The notes beneath the pieces are model-generated. The model was not told where the DNA came from. It was given only the letters and a program-made list of their open reading frames with translations, and did not search any database. A stretch of 64,000 nt of DNA, taken from the NCBI RefSeq assembly GCF_003319125.1, contig NZ_QOHG01000019.1:1-64000 (forward strand). The letters run 5' to 3'. Source of the stretch: Blastococcus sp. TF02A-26 (lineage in GTDB: Bacteria; Actinomycetota; Actinomycetes; Mycobacteriales; Geodermatophilaceae). The first letter of the stretch is position 1. Every line of letters starts with the position of its first letter. This document shows positions 38,255-47,289 of the stretch, piece by piece. The position numbers and the translations under genes are program-made.

Positions 38255-39532
38255 GTGACGACCGTGGCCGTGACCTCGCCGGACGCTGCCGCGTCCGCGG
38301 TCACGACCGTCGAGCTCCCCGACACCCCGGACCTGCTCCGGCTGCTGCCGGCCGCCGGCGGGCTGTCCTGGGTGCGCCGCGGCGAGGGCCTGGTCGGCTG
38401 GGGCGAGGCCGCGCGGCTGGAGGTCACCGGCCCGCGGGCGCTGGCCGAGGCGGCCGCCTGGTGGGCGGAGCTGTCCGCGGAGCTGGCGGCCGACGACCCG
38501 GTGGCCGTGCCCGGGTCGGGACCGGTGGCCTTCGCCGGCGTCGCGTTCGACCCCGCGGCCGGGACGTCGGTGTTCGTCGTCCCCGAGGTCGTCGTCGGCC
38601 GGCGCGACGGCGTCGCGTGGATGACGACGATCGCTCTTCCCACCCACCCCGACCCGGCCCCGCGGCCGGCCCGCACGGACCCGGCACCGGCGCCCGGCCG
38701 GCTCCGCTACGCCGACGGCGCGCTCGACCCCGTCTCCTGGTGCGCCGCCGTGGCCGCCGCCGTGCGCCGCATCGGCGAGGGCGAGCTGGCGAAGGTGGTG
38801 CTGGCCCGCGACCTGCTGGTCACCGCCGACGTGCCGCTGGACCCCCGCCGCCTGCTCGACCGGCTGGCCACCCGCTTCCCCGACTGCTGGACGTTCGCCG
38901 TCGACGGGCTGCTCGGCGCGACGCCGGAGCTGCTGCTGCGCCGGACCGGGCGCGAGCTCTCGTCCCGGGTGCTGGCCGGGACCGCGCCGCGCGGCGCCGG
39001 CGCCGACGACGAGCGCCTGGCCGCCGCGCTGCTCGGGTCGGCGAAGGACCGCGCCGAACACGCGCTCGCCGTCGACTCGCTGGTGGAGGCGCTCGCGCCC
39101 TTCTGCAGCGAGCTCACCGCGCCGGAGGGGCCGGAGCTGCTGACCCTGGCCAACGTGCGCCACCTCGCCACCGACGTGACCGGCACGCAGGCCCGCACCG
39201 GCGCCGCCGGCCGCGCGTCGCTGCTGGACCTCGTCGCCGCGGTGCACCCCACCGCCGCGGTGTGCGGCACCCCGCCGGACCGGGCCGCCGCGCTCATCGG
39301 CGAGCTGGAGGGGATGGACCGCGGGCGCTACGCCGGGCCCGTCGGCTGGCTCGACACCCGCGGGGACGGGGAGTTCGGCCTGGCCCTGCGCTGCGCGCAG
39401 CTCTCCCCCGACGACCCGGCCAGCGCCCGGCTGTTCGCCGGCTGCGGGATCGTGGCCGGCTCCGATCCGGCCGCCGAGCTCGCCGAGACCCAGTCGAAGT
39501 TCGCCGCGTTCCAGGCCGCCCTCGAGGGCTGA
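38255..39532 (+). CDS. menF: isochorismate synthase
   Basis: A protein of up to 425 residues that converts chorismate to isochorismate, the first committed step to menaquinone (or, in some genomes, siderophores). The chorismate-binding domain contains [14 protein letters not shown], the general lysine region, then [13 protein letters not shown] and the end motif [20 protein letters not shown]. GTGs at 38255, 38264 and 38270 are all in frame; GGAG at 38249-38252 best fits the one at 38264. It is divergent from menG. The neighbouring men genes make the menaquinone role more likely than a siderophore role. Confidence 0.9.
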   Translation: MTTVAVTSPDAAASAVTTVELPDTPDLLRLLPAAGGLSWVRRGEGLVGWGEAARLEVTGPRALAEAAAWWAELSAELAADDPVAVPGSGPVAFAGVAFDPAAGTSVFVVPEVVVGRRDGVAWMTTIALPTHPDPAPRPARTDPAPAPGRLRYADGALDPVSWCAAVAAAVRRIGEGELAKVVLARDLLVTADVPLDPRRLLDRLATRFPDCWTFAVDGLLGATPELLLRRTGRELSSRVLAGTAPRGAGADDERLAAALLGSAKDRAEHALAVDSLVEALAPFCSELTAPEGPELLTLANVRHLATDVTGTQARTGAAGRASLLDLVAAVHPTAAVCGTPPDRAAALIGELEGMDRGRYAGPVGWLDTRGDGEFGLALRCAQLSPDDPASARLFAGCGIVAGSDPAAELAETQSKFAAFQAALEG

Positions 39533-39546
39533 GCCGAGAGCGGCTC
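39531..39546 (+). terminator. hairpin at the menF stop
   Basis: GAGCCG (39531-39536) and CGGCTC (39541-39546) form a stem with a 4-nt loop, beginning within the TGA stop. It is a short but well-placed candidate terminator. Confidence 0.45.
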
Positions 39547-39634
39547 GGACGCTGTCGTTTCCGTCCAAGACCGCCGGCAGCCCAGCACCTAGCGTCGTGT
39601 GCGTCGGGAGGCGCGAGGACGTCTCCCGGTCGGA

Positions 39635-39651
39635 GGGGATCGCCGATCCCC
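39635..39651 (+). promoter_or_regulatory. perfect inverted repeat before the DHFR/RibD-like gene
   Basis: GGGGATC-GCC-GATCCCC lies 21-37 bp upstream of the ATG at 39672, overlapping the likely leader. It may be an operator, perhaps for the AraC-type regulator encoded just downstream, or an RNA hairpin. Confidence 0.35.
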
Positions 39652-39671
39652 GTCACACGTGGAGGTAGACC

Positions 39672-40247
39672 ATGTCCCGCGAGCTCGTCTGGACGGGGTT
39701 CATGACCCTGGACGGTGTCGTCGACTCCCCCGGTGGCGCCGTCGAGGGGCACCCGCACGGCGGCTGGGTGCTGCGGACGCCGTTCGACCCCGACTCGTTC
39801 GCCCTCAAGGCCGAGGAGCTGGAGGACACCGGCGCCCTGATGTTCGGCCGGCGCAGCTACGAGGCCTTCGCGAGCACCTGGCCGGACTCCGAGGACCACG
39901 CCGCCTACCGCGACCTGCCCAAGTACGTGGTGTCGGGGACGCTCAGCGAGGACGCGCTGGTCGACGGCTGGGGCCCCCAGCAGGTCCTGCGGACCCTCGA
40001 CGACGTCGCGGCGCTCAAGCAGACCGACGGGGGCGCGATCTTCGTGCACGGCAGCGCCGAGCTCGCGCGGAACCTGGCCGACGCGGACCTGATCGACCGC
40101 TACAACCTGCTGGTGTTCCCGGTCCTGCTCGGCTCGGGCAAGAGCCTCTTCAGCCGCACGGAGCGCGAGCGGCCGGGGCTGTCGCTGCGGGAGTCGGCCT
40201 CCTACGGCAACGGCGTCCTCAAGGCGATCTACGAGGTGGTCCGCTGA
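39672..40247 (+). CDS. dihydrofolate reductase / RibD C-terminal domain-like protein
   Basis: A 191-residue NADPH-dependent reductase-fold protein. It has the family start ELVWTGFMTLDGVVDSPGG, the cofactor segment DTGALMFGRRSYEAFASTW, and GGAIFVHGSAELARNLADAD. This group is related to riboflavin RibD and DHFR, but most members have no defined substrate. The ATG has a GGAGG site (39661-39665) 6 nt upstream. It overlaps the convergent AraC gene by 19 nt at the 3' ends. Confidence 0.88.
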   Translation: MSRELVWTGFMTLDGVVDSPGGAVEGHPHGGWVLRTPFDPDSFALKAEELEDTGALMFGRRSYEAFASTWPDSEDHAAYRDLPKYVVSGTLSEDALVDGWGPQQVLRTLDDVAALKQTDGGAIFVHGSAELARNLADADLIDRYNLLVFPVLLGSGKSLFSRTERERPGLSLRESASYGNGVLKAIYEVVR

Positions 40248-40951
40248 GCCGTCGGGCTCTCGGCACCCAGCGCGAGCGCACCGCCGGTCCCGCTGCGCAG
40301 CTGGCCGGCGGTGCGCCCGACGTACCGCCGCAGCGCCCGCGCCAGGTGCGGCTCGTCGTAGTACCCGAGGTCGGCGACGACCGCGGCGGCGGTCGCGCCG
40401 CCGAGCAGCAGCGTCGTCGCGGTCCTGGCGCGGCTGATCTGGTCGATCGCTCCCCGGGTCAGGCCCGTCGCGGCGCGGAAGCGGCGCTCGACCGTGCGGT
40501 CGGAACCGGGCACGCCGCCGCCCCGCAGGGCCGCGGCGACCAGCGGGTCACGCTCCACCACCCCGCTGCGGACGAGCCGGTCGACCAGTGCCTCCGCGTC
40601 GTCGGGGCCAGGGGTCTCCCAGCGGTCGCCGAGGAGCCGGAAGTGGCGCTCGGTCGTGTCGGGCAGCCCGATCCCCGAGTCGACCAGACCCGAGGTGGGC
40701 GTGGCGCGCAGCGAGGTGCCGACGGCGAACTGGATGCCGGAGAACACCGCACCCTCGGGCACCGCGGCGGAGCTGGTGCGGGTCTCGGGACCGGTCACCG
40801 CGGCGTGCGACACCCCGTCCTGCTCCCAGAAGACGAGCCCCCAGGTCTCCGACGCGACCGACGTCATCTGCGACACCGCGTCGCTGCGGCTGGTCCACAC
40901 CGCGGCGATCCACGGCGAGTCCGACGCCCGCGTGACGATCTCCAGGCCCAC
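40229..40951 (-). CDS. AraC-family transcriptional regulator
   Basis: A 240-residue protein with an unrecognised N-terminal sensing part (residues 1-130) and a C-terminal double helix-turn-helix: RTVERRFRAATGLTRGAIDQ, then AAAVVADLGYYDEPHLARAL and RRYVGRTAGQLR. It starts at a GTG. It is convergent and overlapping with the DHFR/RibD-like gene, so the pair probably belongs together, with this protein perhaps controlling its neighbour. The inducer is unknown. Confidence 0.88.
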   Translation of the reverse strand: MGLEIVTRASDSPWIAAVWTSRSDAVSQMTSVASETWGLVFWEQDGVSHAAVTGPETRTSSAAVPEGAVFSGIQFAVGTSLRATPTSGLVDSGIGLPDTTERHFRLLGDRWETPGPDDAEALVDRLVRSGVVERDPLVAAALRGGGVPGSDRTVERRFRAATGLTRGAIDQISRARTATTLLLGGATAAAVVADLGYYDEPHLARALRRYVGRTAGQLRSGTGGALALGAESPTAQRTTS

Positions 40952-40984
40952 GCCGACAACCTACGACGGACGCCGGCCCGGACC

Positions 40985-41004
40985 GAGGACTACCGGTCGT
41001 CCTC
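40985..41004. terminator. weak hairpin between the AraC gene and the ABC exporter genes
   Basis: GAGGAC (40985-40990) pairs with GTCCTC (40999-41004) around an 8-nt loop, in the 154-bp gap after the ABC exporter stop at 41106. It may end that transcript. Nothing else was seen in the gap. Confidence 0.3.
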
Positions 41005-41105
41005 CCCGCGCCCGATGCGGTCGGCCCGCTCCCGCCGGGTGGGGCTCCTGCGGTGCAGCTGCCCGTTCCGGCTCCCCTTCGCACCCGACCCCACGCCCGG
41101 ATGTG

Positions 41106-42881
41106 TCAGCGGCCCTGCCACGCGGCCCAGAGCGTCGCGTAGCGGCCGCCGGCGGCGACCAGCTCGGTGTGCGTGCCCTCCTCCACCACCCGGCCCTCGT
41201 GGAGGACGACGACGCGGTCGGCGCGCACGGCCTGGGTGAGCCGGTGGGCCACGACGAGGGTGGTCCGTCTCGCGGTCGCCGCGAAGGCCGCCTCCTCGAG
41301 GTCGCGTGCCCCGGAGCTGCCGGCCTCCGCCGTCGCCTCGTCGAGCACGGCGACCGGCGGATCGGCGAGCACCAGCCGGGCCAGGGCGAGCTGCTGGGCC
41401 CGTGCCGGCGTGAGGGCGGTCCCGCCCTCGCCGACCTGCGTCGCGATCCCCTCGGGGAGCGCGGCCACCCAGCGGGCGCCGACGAGCTCGAGCGCCGCCC
41501 GCACCTCGTCGTCGGAGGCGCCGGGCCGGGCGAGCCGGACGTCGTCGGCCAGGGTGCCGGCGAAGACGTGCACCTCCTGGCTGACGAGGGCGACGAGGTC
41601 GCGCAGCCCCCGGCCGGGGAGCGCGGCGGCGGGGACGCCGTCGAGCAGCACCTCGCCGACTGCCGGGTCGACCGCTCCGGCCAGGACGGCGGCCAGCGTG
41701 GTCTTGCCCGCGCCGCTGGCGCCGACGAGGGCGACCCGCTCCCCCGGCGCGATCCGGAGGTCGACGTCGGCGAGCACCGCGGGCCCGTCGCCGTAGCGGT
41801 GCCCGATGCCGCGCAGCTCCACGGCGGGGCGGTACCCGGCCGGCGGGCGCTGCGGGACGACCTCCGGGTCGGGCAGGTCCACGACGCCGACGAGACGCAC
41901 CAGCGCCGCGCCCGCGGCCTGCACCTCGTCGAACGAGAACAGCAGCGTGCCCAGCGGGGCGAACAGCCGGTGGAACAGCAGCGCCGCCGTCGTCACCTCG
42001 CCGACGCTGGCCACCTCCCCGCGCACGAGCACGAACCCGACGCCGAGGACGGCGGCCAGGCCCGCGTACTCGGCGGCGTTCATCCGCCAGCCGAGGTCGG
42101 TGTAGAGCCGGAACACCCCGACGCCGACGTCGCGGGCGACCGCGGACCGGCGGGCCACCTCGGCGGTGTGCGGGCCGCTGCGGGCGTAGGCCCGGATCGT
42201 CTCGGCGCCCTGGACCGCGCCGAGGAGGGCGTCGGCGCGCTCGGCGACGGCGACCCGCTCCCGGGCGTAGACCGGTCCCGACCGCGGCAGGTACCAGCGC
42301 AGGGCGAGGACGTAGCCGGGGACGGCGAGCAGACCGGCCAGCGCCAGCCGCCAGTCGAGGACGCCGAGGCCCAGGACGGTCAGCAGGACGGCCAGGCCCG
42401 CGCCGATCACCTCGGGCAGGCCGGTGGTCACCGACTGGCTGACCCGGGCCACGTCGTCCCCGACCCGGGAGAGCAGGTCGCCGCGGCGGACCCGGTCCAG
42501 CGTCGCGGAGTGCAGGTGCAGCACCCTGGCGACGACGTCCTCGCGCAGCCGGGCCAGCAGGGACTCGCCCAGCCGGCTGATGGCGAGCGCCGCCAGCCCG
42601 ACCAGCACGGCGGCCAGCACGGCCGCTCCGACGAGGGCGGCCAGGTAGCCGCCGATCGACCCGCCGTCGGCCACGGCGTCCACCAGGCGGCCCAGGACCG
42701 CCGGCGCGAGCAGCCCGGCCGCGGCCGACGCGACGCTGACGACGCCGGCGACGACCGCGACGCCGGGGCGCTGCCGGACGTACCGGCCGACGACCTGCGC
42801 CGCCCGGCGGCCCGTCGCGGTGGGCAGCAGGGCCTCGGCCGGCACCGCCGTCACCTCCTCCCGCAGGGCCTCGGGCGTCAT
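41106..42881 (-). CDS. ABC exporter half, intact nucleotide site but degenerate signature
   Basis: A 591-residue half-transporter with six membrane helices (about 45-320) and an ATPase domain. Walker A GASGAGKTT, the Q-loop in VSQEVHVF, Walker B AVLDEAT and the H-loop VVAHRLT are all intact. The ABC signature is lost: LTPARAQQLALAR stands where LSGGQ is expected. The ATG overlaps the stop of the partner half (ATGA), so the two are coupled and should form a heterodimer with one working site. The substrate is unknown; a lipid, peptide or drug are all possible. Confidence 0.9.
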   Translation of the reverse strand: MTPEALREEVTAVPAEALLPTATGRRAAQVVGRYVRQRPGVAVVAGVVSVASAAAGLLAPAVLGRLVDAVADGGSIGGYLAALVGAAVLAAVLVGLAALAISRLGESLLARLREDVVARVLHLHSATLDRVRRGDLLSRVGDDVARVSQSVTTGLPEVIGAGLAVLLTVLGLGVLDWRLALAGLLAVPGYVLALRWYLPRSGPVYARERVAVAERADALLGAVQGAETIRAYARSGPHTAEVARRSAVARDVGVGVFRLYTDLGWRMNAAEYAGLAAVLGVGFVLVRGEVASVGEVTTAALLFHRLFAPLGTLLFSFDEVQAAGAALVRLVGVVDLPDPEVVPQRPPAGYRPAVELRGIGHRYGDGPAVLADVDLRIAPGERVALVGASGAGKTTLAAVLAGAVDPAVGEVLLDGVPAAALPGRGLRDLVALVSQEVHVFAGTLADDVRLARPGASDDEVRAALELVGARWVAALPEGIATQVGEGGTALTPARAQQLALARLVLADPPVAVLDEATAEAGSSGARDLEEAAFAATARRTTLVVAHRLTQAVRADRVVVLHEGRVVEEGTHTELVAAGGRYATLWAAWQGR

Positions 42882-44587
42882 CGCAGCACCGCCGTCCGGT
42901 AGGCCTCGGCGTCGACGAGCTCCGCGTGCGTGCCCGTGGCGGCGACCCGGCCGCCGTCGACGAGCAGCACCCGGTCGCACCGGCCGAGCAGCGCCGGGCT
43001 GCTGGTCACCAGGACCGTGGTGCGCCCGCGGCGCATCCCGGTCAGCCCGGCCGCGATCGCCTCCTCGGTGACCGCGTCCACCGCGGTCGTGGGGTCGTGC
43101 AGGACGAGCACCGGGGGGTCGGCCAGCAGCGCCCGGGCGAGGGCGATCCGCTGGCGCTGGCCACCGGAGAGGGTCCGCCCGCGGTCGGCCACCGCGCGCC
43201 GCTCGCCGTCCGGGTGGCCGGTGAGCACGTCCTCGGCGGCCGCGGCCCGGACCGCGGCGAGGAAGCGGTCGTCGGGAGCGGTGCCGTCCGGGTCGACCGC
43301 CGTTCGGACGGTGCCCTCGAAGAGCACCACCGCGTGGGGCTCGACGTGCACGGCGCGGCGGGCCGCGGCCGGCTCCAGGTCGCGCACGTCGGCGCCGTCG
43401 ACCAGCACCTGCCCGCGGACGTCGGCGGCGGGGAGCCGGCCGGCGAGCACCGCGACCAGGGCGTCGGCGTCCCGGGGGTCGGGCGCGACCACGCCCACGA
43501 GCTGCCCCGGCGATGCGGTGAACGACAGCCCGGCGAGCGAGCCGGCGCCGACGTCCCGCAGCTCCAGCCGGCCGCCGCCGGACGGCGCGTGCCCCGGCTC
43601 GCCGGCGGTCAGCACCGGACGGGCGAGCACCTCGGCGATCCGGGCGGCCGACGCCCTCGCCTCGGCGAACTTCTGCCCGGCGAAGCCCAGCAGGCCGATC
43701 GGCTCGGCGAGGAACTGGGCGAGGCCGACGACGGTGACCAGGTCGCCGATGCTCAGCTGGCCGTCGAAGGCCAGCGCCCCGGCGGTCCCGGCGACGGCGG
43801 TGAGGAACAGCCCGCTGCCCAGCGTGGTGACCCCGCGGTAGACGCCGACCGCCCGGGCGGCGTGCAGGGTGGAGGCCAGCGCCGTGCGGCTGGTCCGCCG
43901 GTAGCGCTCGGTCGCGGCGTCCTCGGCGCCGATGCCGCGCAGCGCCCGGACGCCCTGGACCAGGTCGGTGGCCATTCCCGCGGTGCGGGCGACGTCCTCC
44001 TGCTGGGTGGCGGTGCGGCGGGTGAGCAGCGGCGCGAGCAGCTGCAGCGCGCCCACCAGCAGCGGCGCACCGACCAGGACGGCCAGGCCCAGCGGCACGT
44101 GCACCACCAGCAGCGAGACCGCCGCCACGGCGAGCGCGGTCGTGCCGGCGACGACGACCGACGCCGCCTCGATCACCCGCCCGACCCGGTCGGCGTCCGA
44201 GGTCGCGGTCGACAACAGCTCTCCGGTCGGCGGCGGGTCGGCCAGGCCGCGTGGGTCGAGCACCCGGCCGGTCAGCTCCACGCGCAGGAGGTGGGTCTCC
44301 TCCCACCACGCCGCGACCACCGCCCGGGCGCCGAAGCGGTAGGCCTGGGAGAGGACGACGAACAGCAGCCCCGTGCCCAGGAGGGCGAGGACCAGGGCCG
44401 GGACCTCGCCGGTGGCCACCGCGCGGTCGATGGTCAGCCCGATGGCGACCGGGACCAGCGCCTCGCAGGCCTGGTGCACCGACAGCAGGAGGACGGCGGC
44501 TCCCAGCCGTCGCGGGTGCCGGCGCAGCGCTCGCCGGAGCACGGTGCGCGCCGTGGGAGGCAGGGCTCCTCCTCGGCCGCCGGACAA
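42878..44587 (-). CDS. ABC exporter half, degenerate ATP site with intact signature
   Basis: A half-transporter of up to 569 residues with six membrane helices. Its ATPase domain has lost the Walker A lysine (VVAPDPRDADALVAVLAG), the Q-loop (VEPHAVVLFEG), the Walker B acid pair (LVLHDPTTAVD) and the H-loop histidine (VTSSPALLG). It keeps a perfect signature, TLSGGQRQRIALARAL. This is exactly complementary to the downstream half. The frame opens with TTG at 44587; GTG at 44545 is an alternative start. The gene begins 35 bp after the menD stop on the same strand, so read-through from the men genes is possible. Confidence 0.9.
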   Translation of the reverse strand: MSGGRGGALPPTARTVLRRALRRHPRRLGAAVLLLSVHQACEALVPVAIGLTIDRAVATGEVPALVLALLGTGLLFVVLSQAYRFGARAVVAAWWEETHLLRVELTGRVLDPRGLADPPPTGELLSTATSDADRVGRVIEAASVVVAGTTALAVAAVSLLVVHVPLGLAVLVGAPLLVGALQLLAPLLTRRTATQQEDVARTAGMATDLVQGVRALRGIGAEDAATERYRRTSRTALASTLHAARAVGVYRGVTTLGSGLFLTAVAGTAGALAFDGQLSIGDLVTVVGLAQFLAEPIGLLGFAGQKFAEARASAARIAEVLARPVLTAGEPGHAPSGGGRLELRDVGAGSLAGLSFTASPGQLVGVVAPDPRDADALVAVLAGRLPAADVRGQVLVDGADVRDLEPAAARRAVHVEPHAVVLFEGTVRTAVDPDGTAPDDRFLAAVRAAAAEDVLTGHPDGERRAVADRGRTLSGGQRQRIALARALLADPPVLVLHDPTTAVDAVTEEAIAAGLTGMRRGRTTVLVTSSPALLGRCDRVLLVDGGRVAATGTHAELVDAEAYRTAVLR

Positions 44588-44622
44588 CAGGTCAGGGCAC
44601 CCTAACCTGCGCCGTCCGACCG

Positions 44623-46308
44623 CTACCGGCGCAGCGCCCCCGCGGCCGCCGCGCGGAGCCGGCCGGCGAGGTCGGCCTCGGCGCGCTGGTCGGTGCGGAC
44701 CACCAGCACCCGCGGTCCACCGGCCGACAGCGCGGCGGGCAGCTGCGTCGCGTCCGGCACCGCGTCGGCCGACCAGCCCAGCGACCGGGCGACGGCGACC
44801 AGGTCGCGGCCGTGCGGGGTGCCGAAGACCCGGTCGTAGTCGGCGGCGTAGCGCGGCCGCCCGGGTTCGAGCTGGGCGAAGATGCCGCCGCCGTCGTTGT
44901 CCGGGACGACGACGGCGAGGTCCGGCGCCGGCTCGCCCTCGCCGAGCAGCAGGCCGGTGAGGTCGTGCAGGAAGGTCAGATCGCCCATGAGCGCCACGGC
45001 CGGGCCGCCGCCGGCCCGCCGGTGGGCCAGCGCGGCGCCGACCGCGGTGGAGATCGTGCCGTCGATCCCGGCCACCCCGCGGTTGGCCAGCACCGCCAGG
45101 TCACCGCGGGGGACGGCGAGGCGGTCGACGTCGCGGACCGGGGTCGAGGAGCCGAGCACCAGCAGCCCCCCGGCCGGCGTCGCGGCCACCACGTCGCGGG
45201 CCAGGCGGGCCGCGGTCCCCGCGGTCTGGGCGAGCAGGGTGTCGACGGCGGCGCCGATCCGGTCCGCGGCGGCCGTCCAGTCGGCGGCCCACCCCGGGTC
45301 GACCGGTCCGCCGGCGACCGGGAGCCCGCCCACGGCGCTGGCACTGCGGCCGGCGTCGGCCCACCGGCTCCCCGCCGGCACCACCTCCACCCGGACGGCG
45401 GGATCGGCCAGCAGCGCGTTCACCGGGCGGGAGAGCGTGGGCCGGCCGACCACGAGGACCCGCTCGGGCCGGTGGGCGGCCAGCCAGTCGGCCGCGCCGA
45501 GCAGCAGCGCTCCGCCGCGCAGGCCCGCGCCCCAGGCGCCGCCGCTGGGCTCGGCCACCACGGGCCAGCCCTGCCGCCCGGCCAGATCGGCGGCCGCGCG
45601 GCCCAGGGCCGCCGGCGCGTCCCCCACCACGACCACCGTGCGCGCCGGACCGGCCGGCAGCGGCGCCGGCCCGGGCATCCCGGCACCGGCGGTCGTCCAC
45701 GGCGAGCCGTCGGCCCGCCCGGCCCACACGCCCTCGGCGACCGCCGGCCCCTCGGGCAGCAGCGGCTCGCGGAACGGCAGGTCCAGGTGCACCGGGCCCG
45801 GGTCGCCGGAGACCAGGCCCCGGGCGATGAGCAGGGCGCGGGCGACCAGCGCCCGCCAGTAGCGGTTCTGCTGCTCCTCGCGGCCGGCCTCGGGCACGCC
45901 GACGTCGGCGGCGAACCGCACCGCCCCGCCGTAGAGGGCGGGCTGGTCGATGGTCTGGTTGGCGCCGGTCGCCCGCAGCTCCGGCGGGCGGTCCGCGGTC
46001 AGCGCGACCAGGGGCACCCCGCTCGCGTCGGCCTCCAGGACCGCGGCGTGCAGGTGCGCCGTCGCCGTCCCGGAGGTGGTGAGGACCGGCACCGGCCGGC
46101 CGGTGGTCCGGGCCAGGCCGAGGGCCAGGAACGCCGCCGTCCGCTCGTCGATCCGCACGTGCAGGGTCAGCCGGCCGGCGCGCTCGGCGGCGGCCAGCGC
46201 CAGGGCGACCGGGGCCGACCGCGAGCCGGGCGCGACCACGGCGTCGGTCACGCCGCCGCGGACCATCTCGTCGACCAGCACCGTGGCCAGCGCTGTGGAG
46301 GGGTTCAC
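44623..46308 (-). CDS. menD: SEPHCHC synthase
   Basis: A 561-residue thiamine diphosphate enzyme that adds a succinyl semialdehyde unit from 2-oxoglutarate to isochorismate, releasing CO2. It shows the MenD start DAVVAPGSRSAPVALALAAA, then HVRIDERTAAFLALGLA, TADRPPELRATGANQTIDQ, and the ThDP region ALMGDLTFLHDLTGLL with PDNDGGGIFAQLE. Its GTG start overlaps the menC stop (GTGA). It uses 2-oxoglutarate, also the likely substrate of KorAB. Confidence 0.95.
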   Translation of the reverse strand: MNPSTALATVLVDEMVRGGVTDAVVAPGSRSAPVALALAAAERAGRLTLHVRIDERTAAFLALGLARTTGRPVPVLTTSGTATAHLHAAVLEADASGVPLVALTADRPPELRATGANQTIDQPALYGGAVRFAADVGVPEAGREEQQNRYWRALVARALLIARGLVSGDPGPVHLDLPFREPLLPEGPAVAEGVWAGRADGSPWTTAGAGMPGPAPLPAGPARTVVVVGDAPAALGRAAADLAGRQGWPVVAEPSGGAWGAGLRGGALLLGAADWLAAHRPERVLVVGRPTLSRPVNALLADPAVRVEVVPAGSRWADAGRSASAVGGLPVAGGPVDPGWAADWTAAADRIGAAVDTLLAQTAGTAARLARDVVAATPAGGLLVLGSSTPVRDVDRLAVPRGDLAVLANRGVAGIDGTISTAVGAALAHRRAGGGPAVALMGDLTFLHDLTGLLLGEGEPAPDLAVVVPDNDGGGIFAQLEPGRPRYAADYDRVFGTPHGRDLVAVARSLGWSADAVPDATQLPAALSAGGPRVLVVRTDQRAEADLAGRLRAAAAGALRR

Positions 46309-47249
46309 GCGGCCACCGCCTCGAGCCGGGCCCGCCAGCGGGCGTCGACGTCGGCCGGTGCGGCGAGCGCGGCCAGCCGGTCGGGGTCGACGGCCCGCAC
46401 GGGCAGCGCGCCGTCGACCGGGAGCAGGGGCTCGGTGGCGACGTCGCCGGTGAACAGGGCGACCGTGGCCAGCCCGCAGGCGAACGGCAGCTCCGGCAGC
46501 GCGGCGGCCAGAGCGACGCCGGCGGCGATGCCGACCGAGCTCTCCAGCGCCGAGGAGACCACGCAGGGCAGGCCGTGCGCCTCCGCGACCCGCAGCGCCG
46601 CGCGCACCCCACCCAGCGGCTGGACCTTGAGGACGACGACGTCGGCGGCCTCGCGCAGGTCGACCCGCAGCGGGTCGTCCGAGCGGCGCACCCCCTCGTC
46701 GACCGCGACCCGCACGTCGACCCGGCGGCGCAGCGCAGCCAGCTCCTCGAGCGTGGCGCAGGGCTGCTCGACGTACTCCAGCCCCCAGGCGTCGAGCTCC
46801 CCGATCCGGGCCGCGGCGGTGTCGACGTCCCAGGCGGCGTTGGCGTCCACCCGGATGGCGCCGGCGGGGCCGAGCGCGTCGCGCACGGCCTCGACACGGG
46901 CGAGGTCGTCGGCCGCCGTCTGACCCGGCTCGGCGACCTTGACCTTGGCGGTGCGGCAGCCCGACGCCACGACGATCCCGTGTGCGCGCTCGGCGTCGAC
47001 GGCCGGGACGGTCACGTTCACCGGCACGCTGGATCGCACCGGCGCCGGCCAGCCCTCGACCGCGGCCTCGCGCGCGGCGGCCCACCAGCGGCGGCTCTCG
47101 GCGACGTCGTAGTCCCAGAACGGGCTGAACTCGCCCCAGCCGGCCGGGCCGTGCACCAGGACGCCGTCACGGACGTCGATGCCGCGGAAGCGGGTGCGCA
47201 GCGGCACCGAGTAGACGTGCGCGGCGTCGATCCCCGCCGCGTCCGCCAT
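46305..47249 (-). CDS. menC: o-succinylbenzoate synthase
   Basis: A 314-residue enolase-superfamily enzyme that dehydrates SHCHC to o-succinylbenzoate. The catalytic KxK is in RTAKVKVAEPG (near residue 97), metal ligands are in IRVDANAAWD, VEQP and VAVDEGVR, and the second lysine is in VVLKVQPLGG. The ATG at 47249 is preferred; the open frame upstream runs into menE antisense sequence. It is divergent from menE, with 40 bp between, and coupled to menD. Confidence 0.95.
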   Translation of the reverse strand: MADAAGIDAAHVYSVPLRTRFRGIDVRDGVLVHGPAGWGEFSPFWDYDVAESRRWWAAAREAAVEGWPAPVRSSVPVNVTVPAVDAERAHGIVVASGCRTAKVKVAEPGQTAADDLARVEAVRDALGPAGAIRVDANAAWDVDTAAARIGELDAWGLEYVEQPCATLEELAALRRRVDVRVAVDEGVRRSDDPLRVDLREAADVVVLKVQPLGGVRAALRVAEAHGLPCVVSSALESSVGIAAGVALAAALPELPFACGLATVALFTGDVATEPLLPVDGALPVRAVDPDRLAALAAPADVDARWRARLEAVAA

Positions 47250-47289
47250 GGTCCGAGCGTAGTTCGGGCGCGCAGTAGCCTCGGACCCC

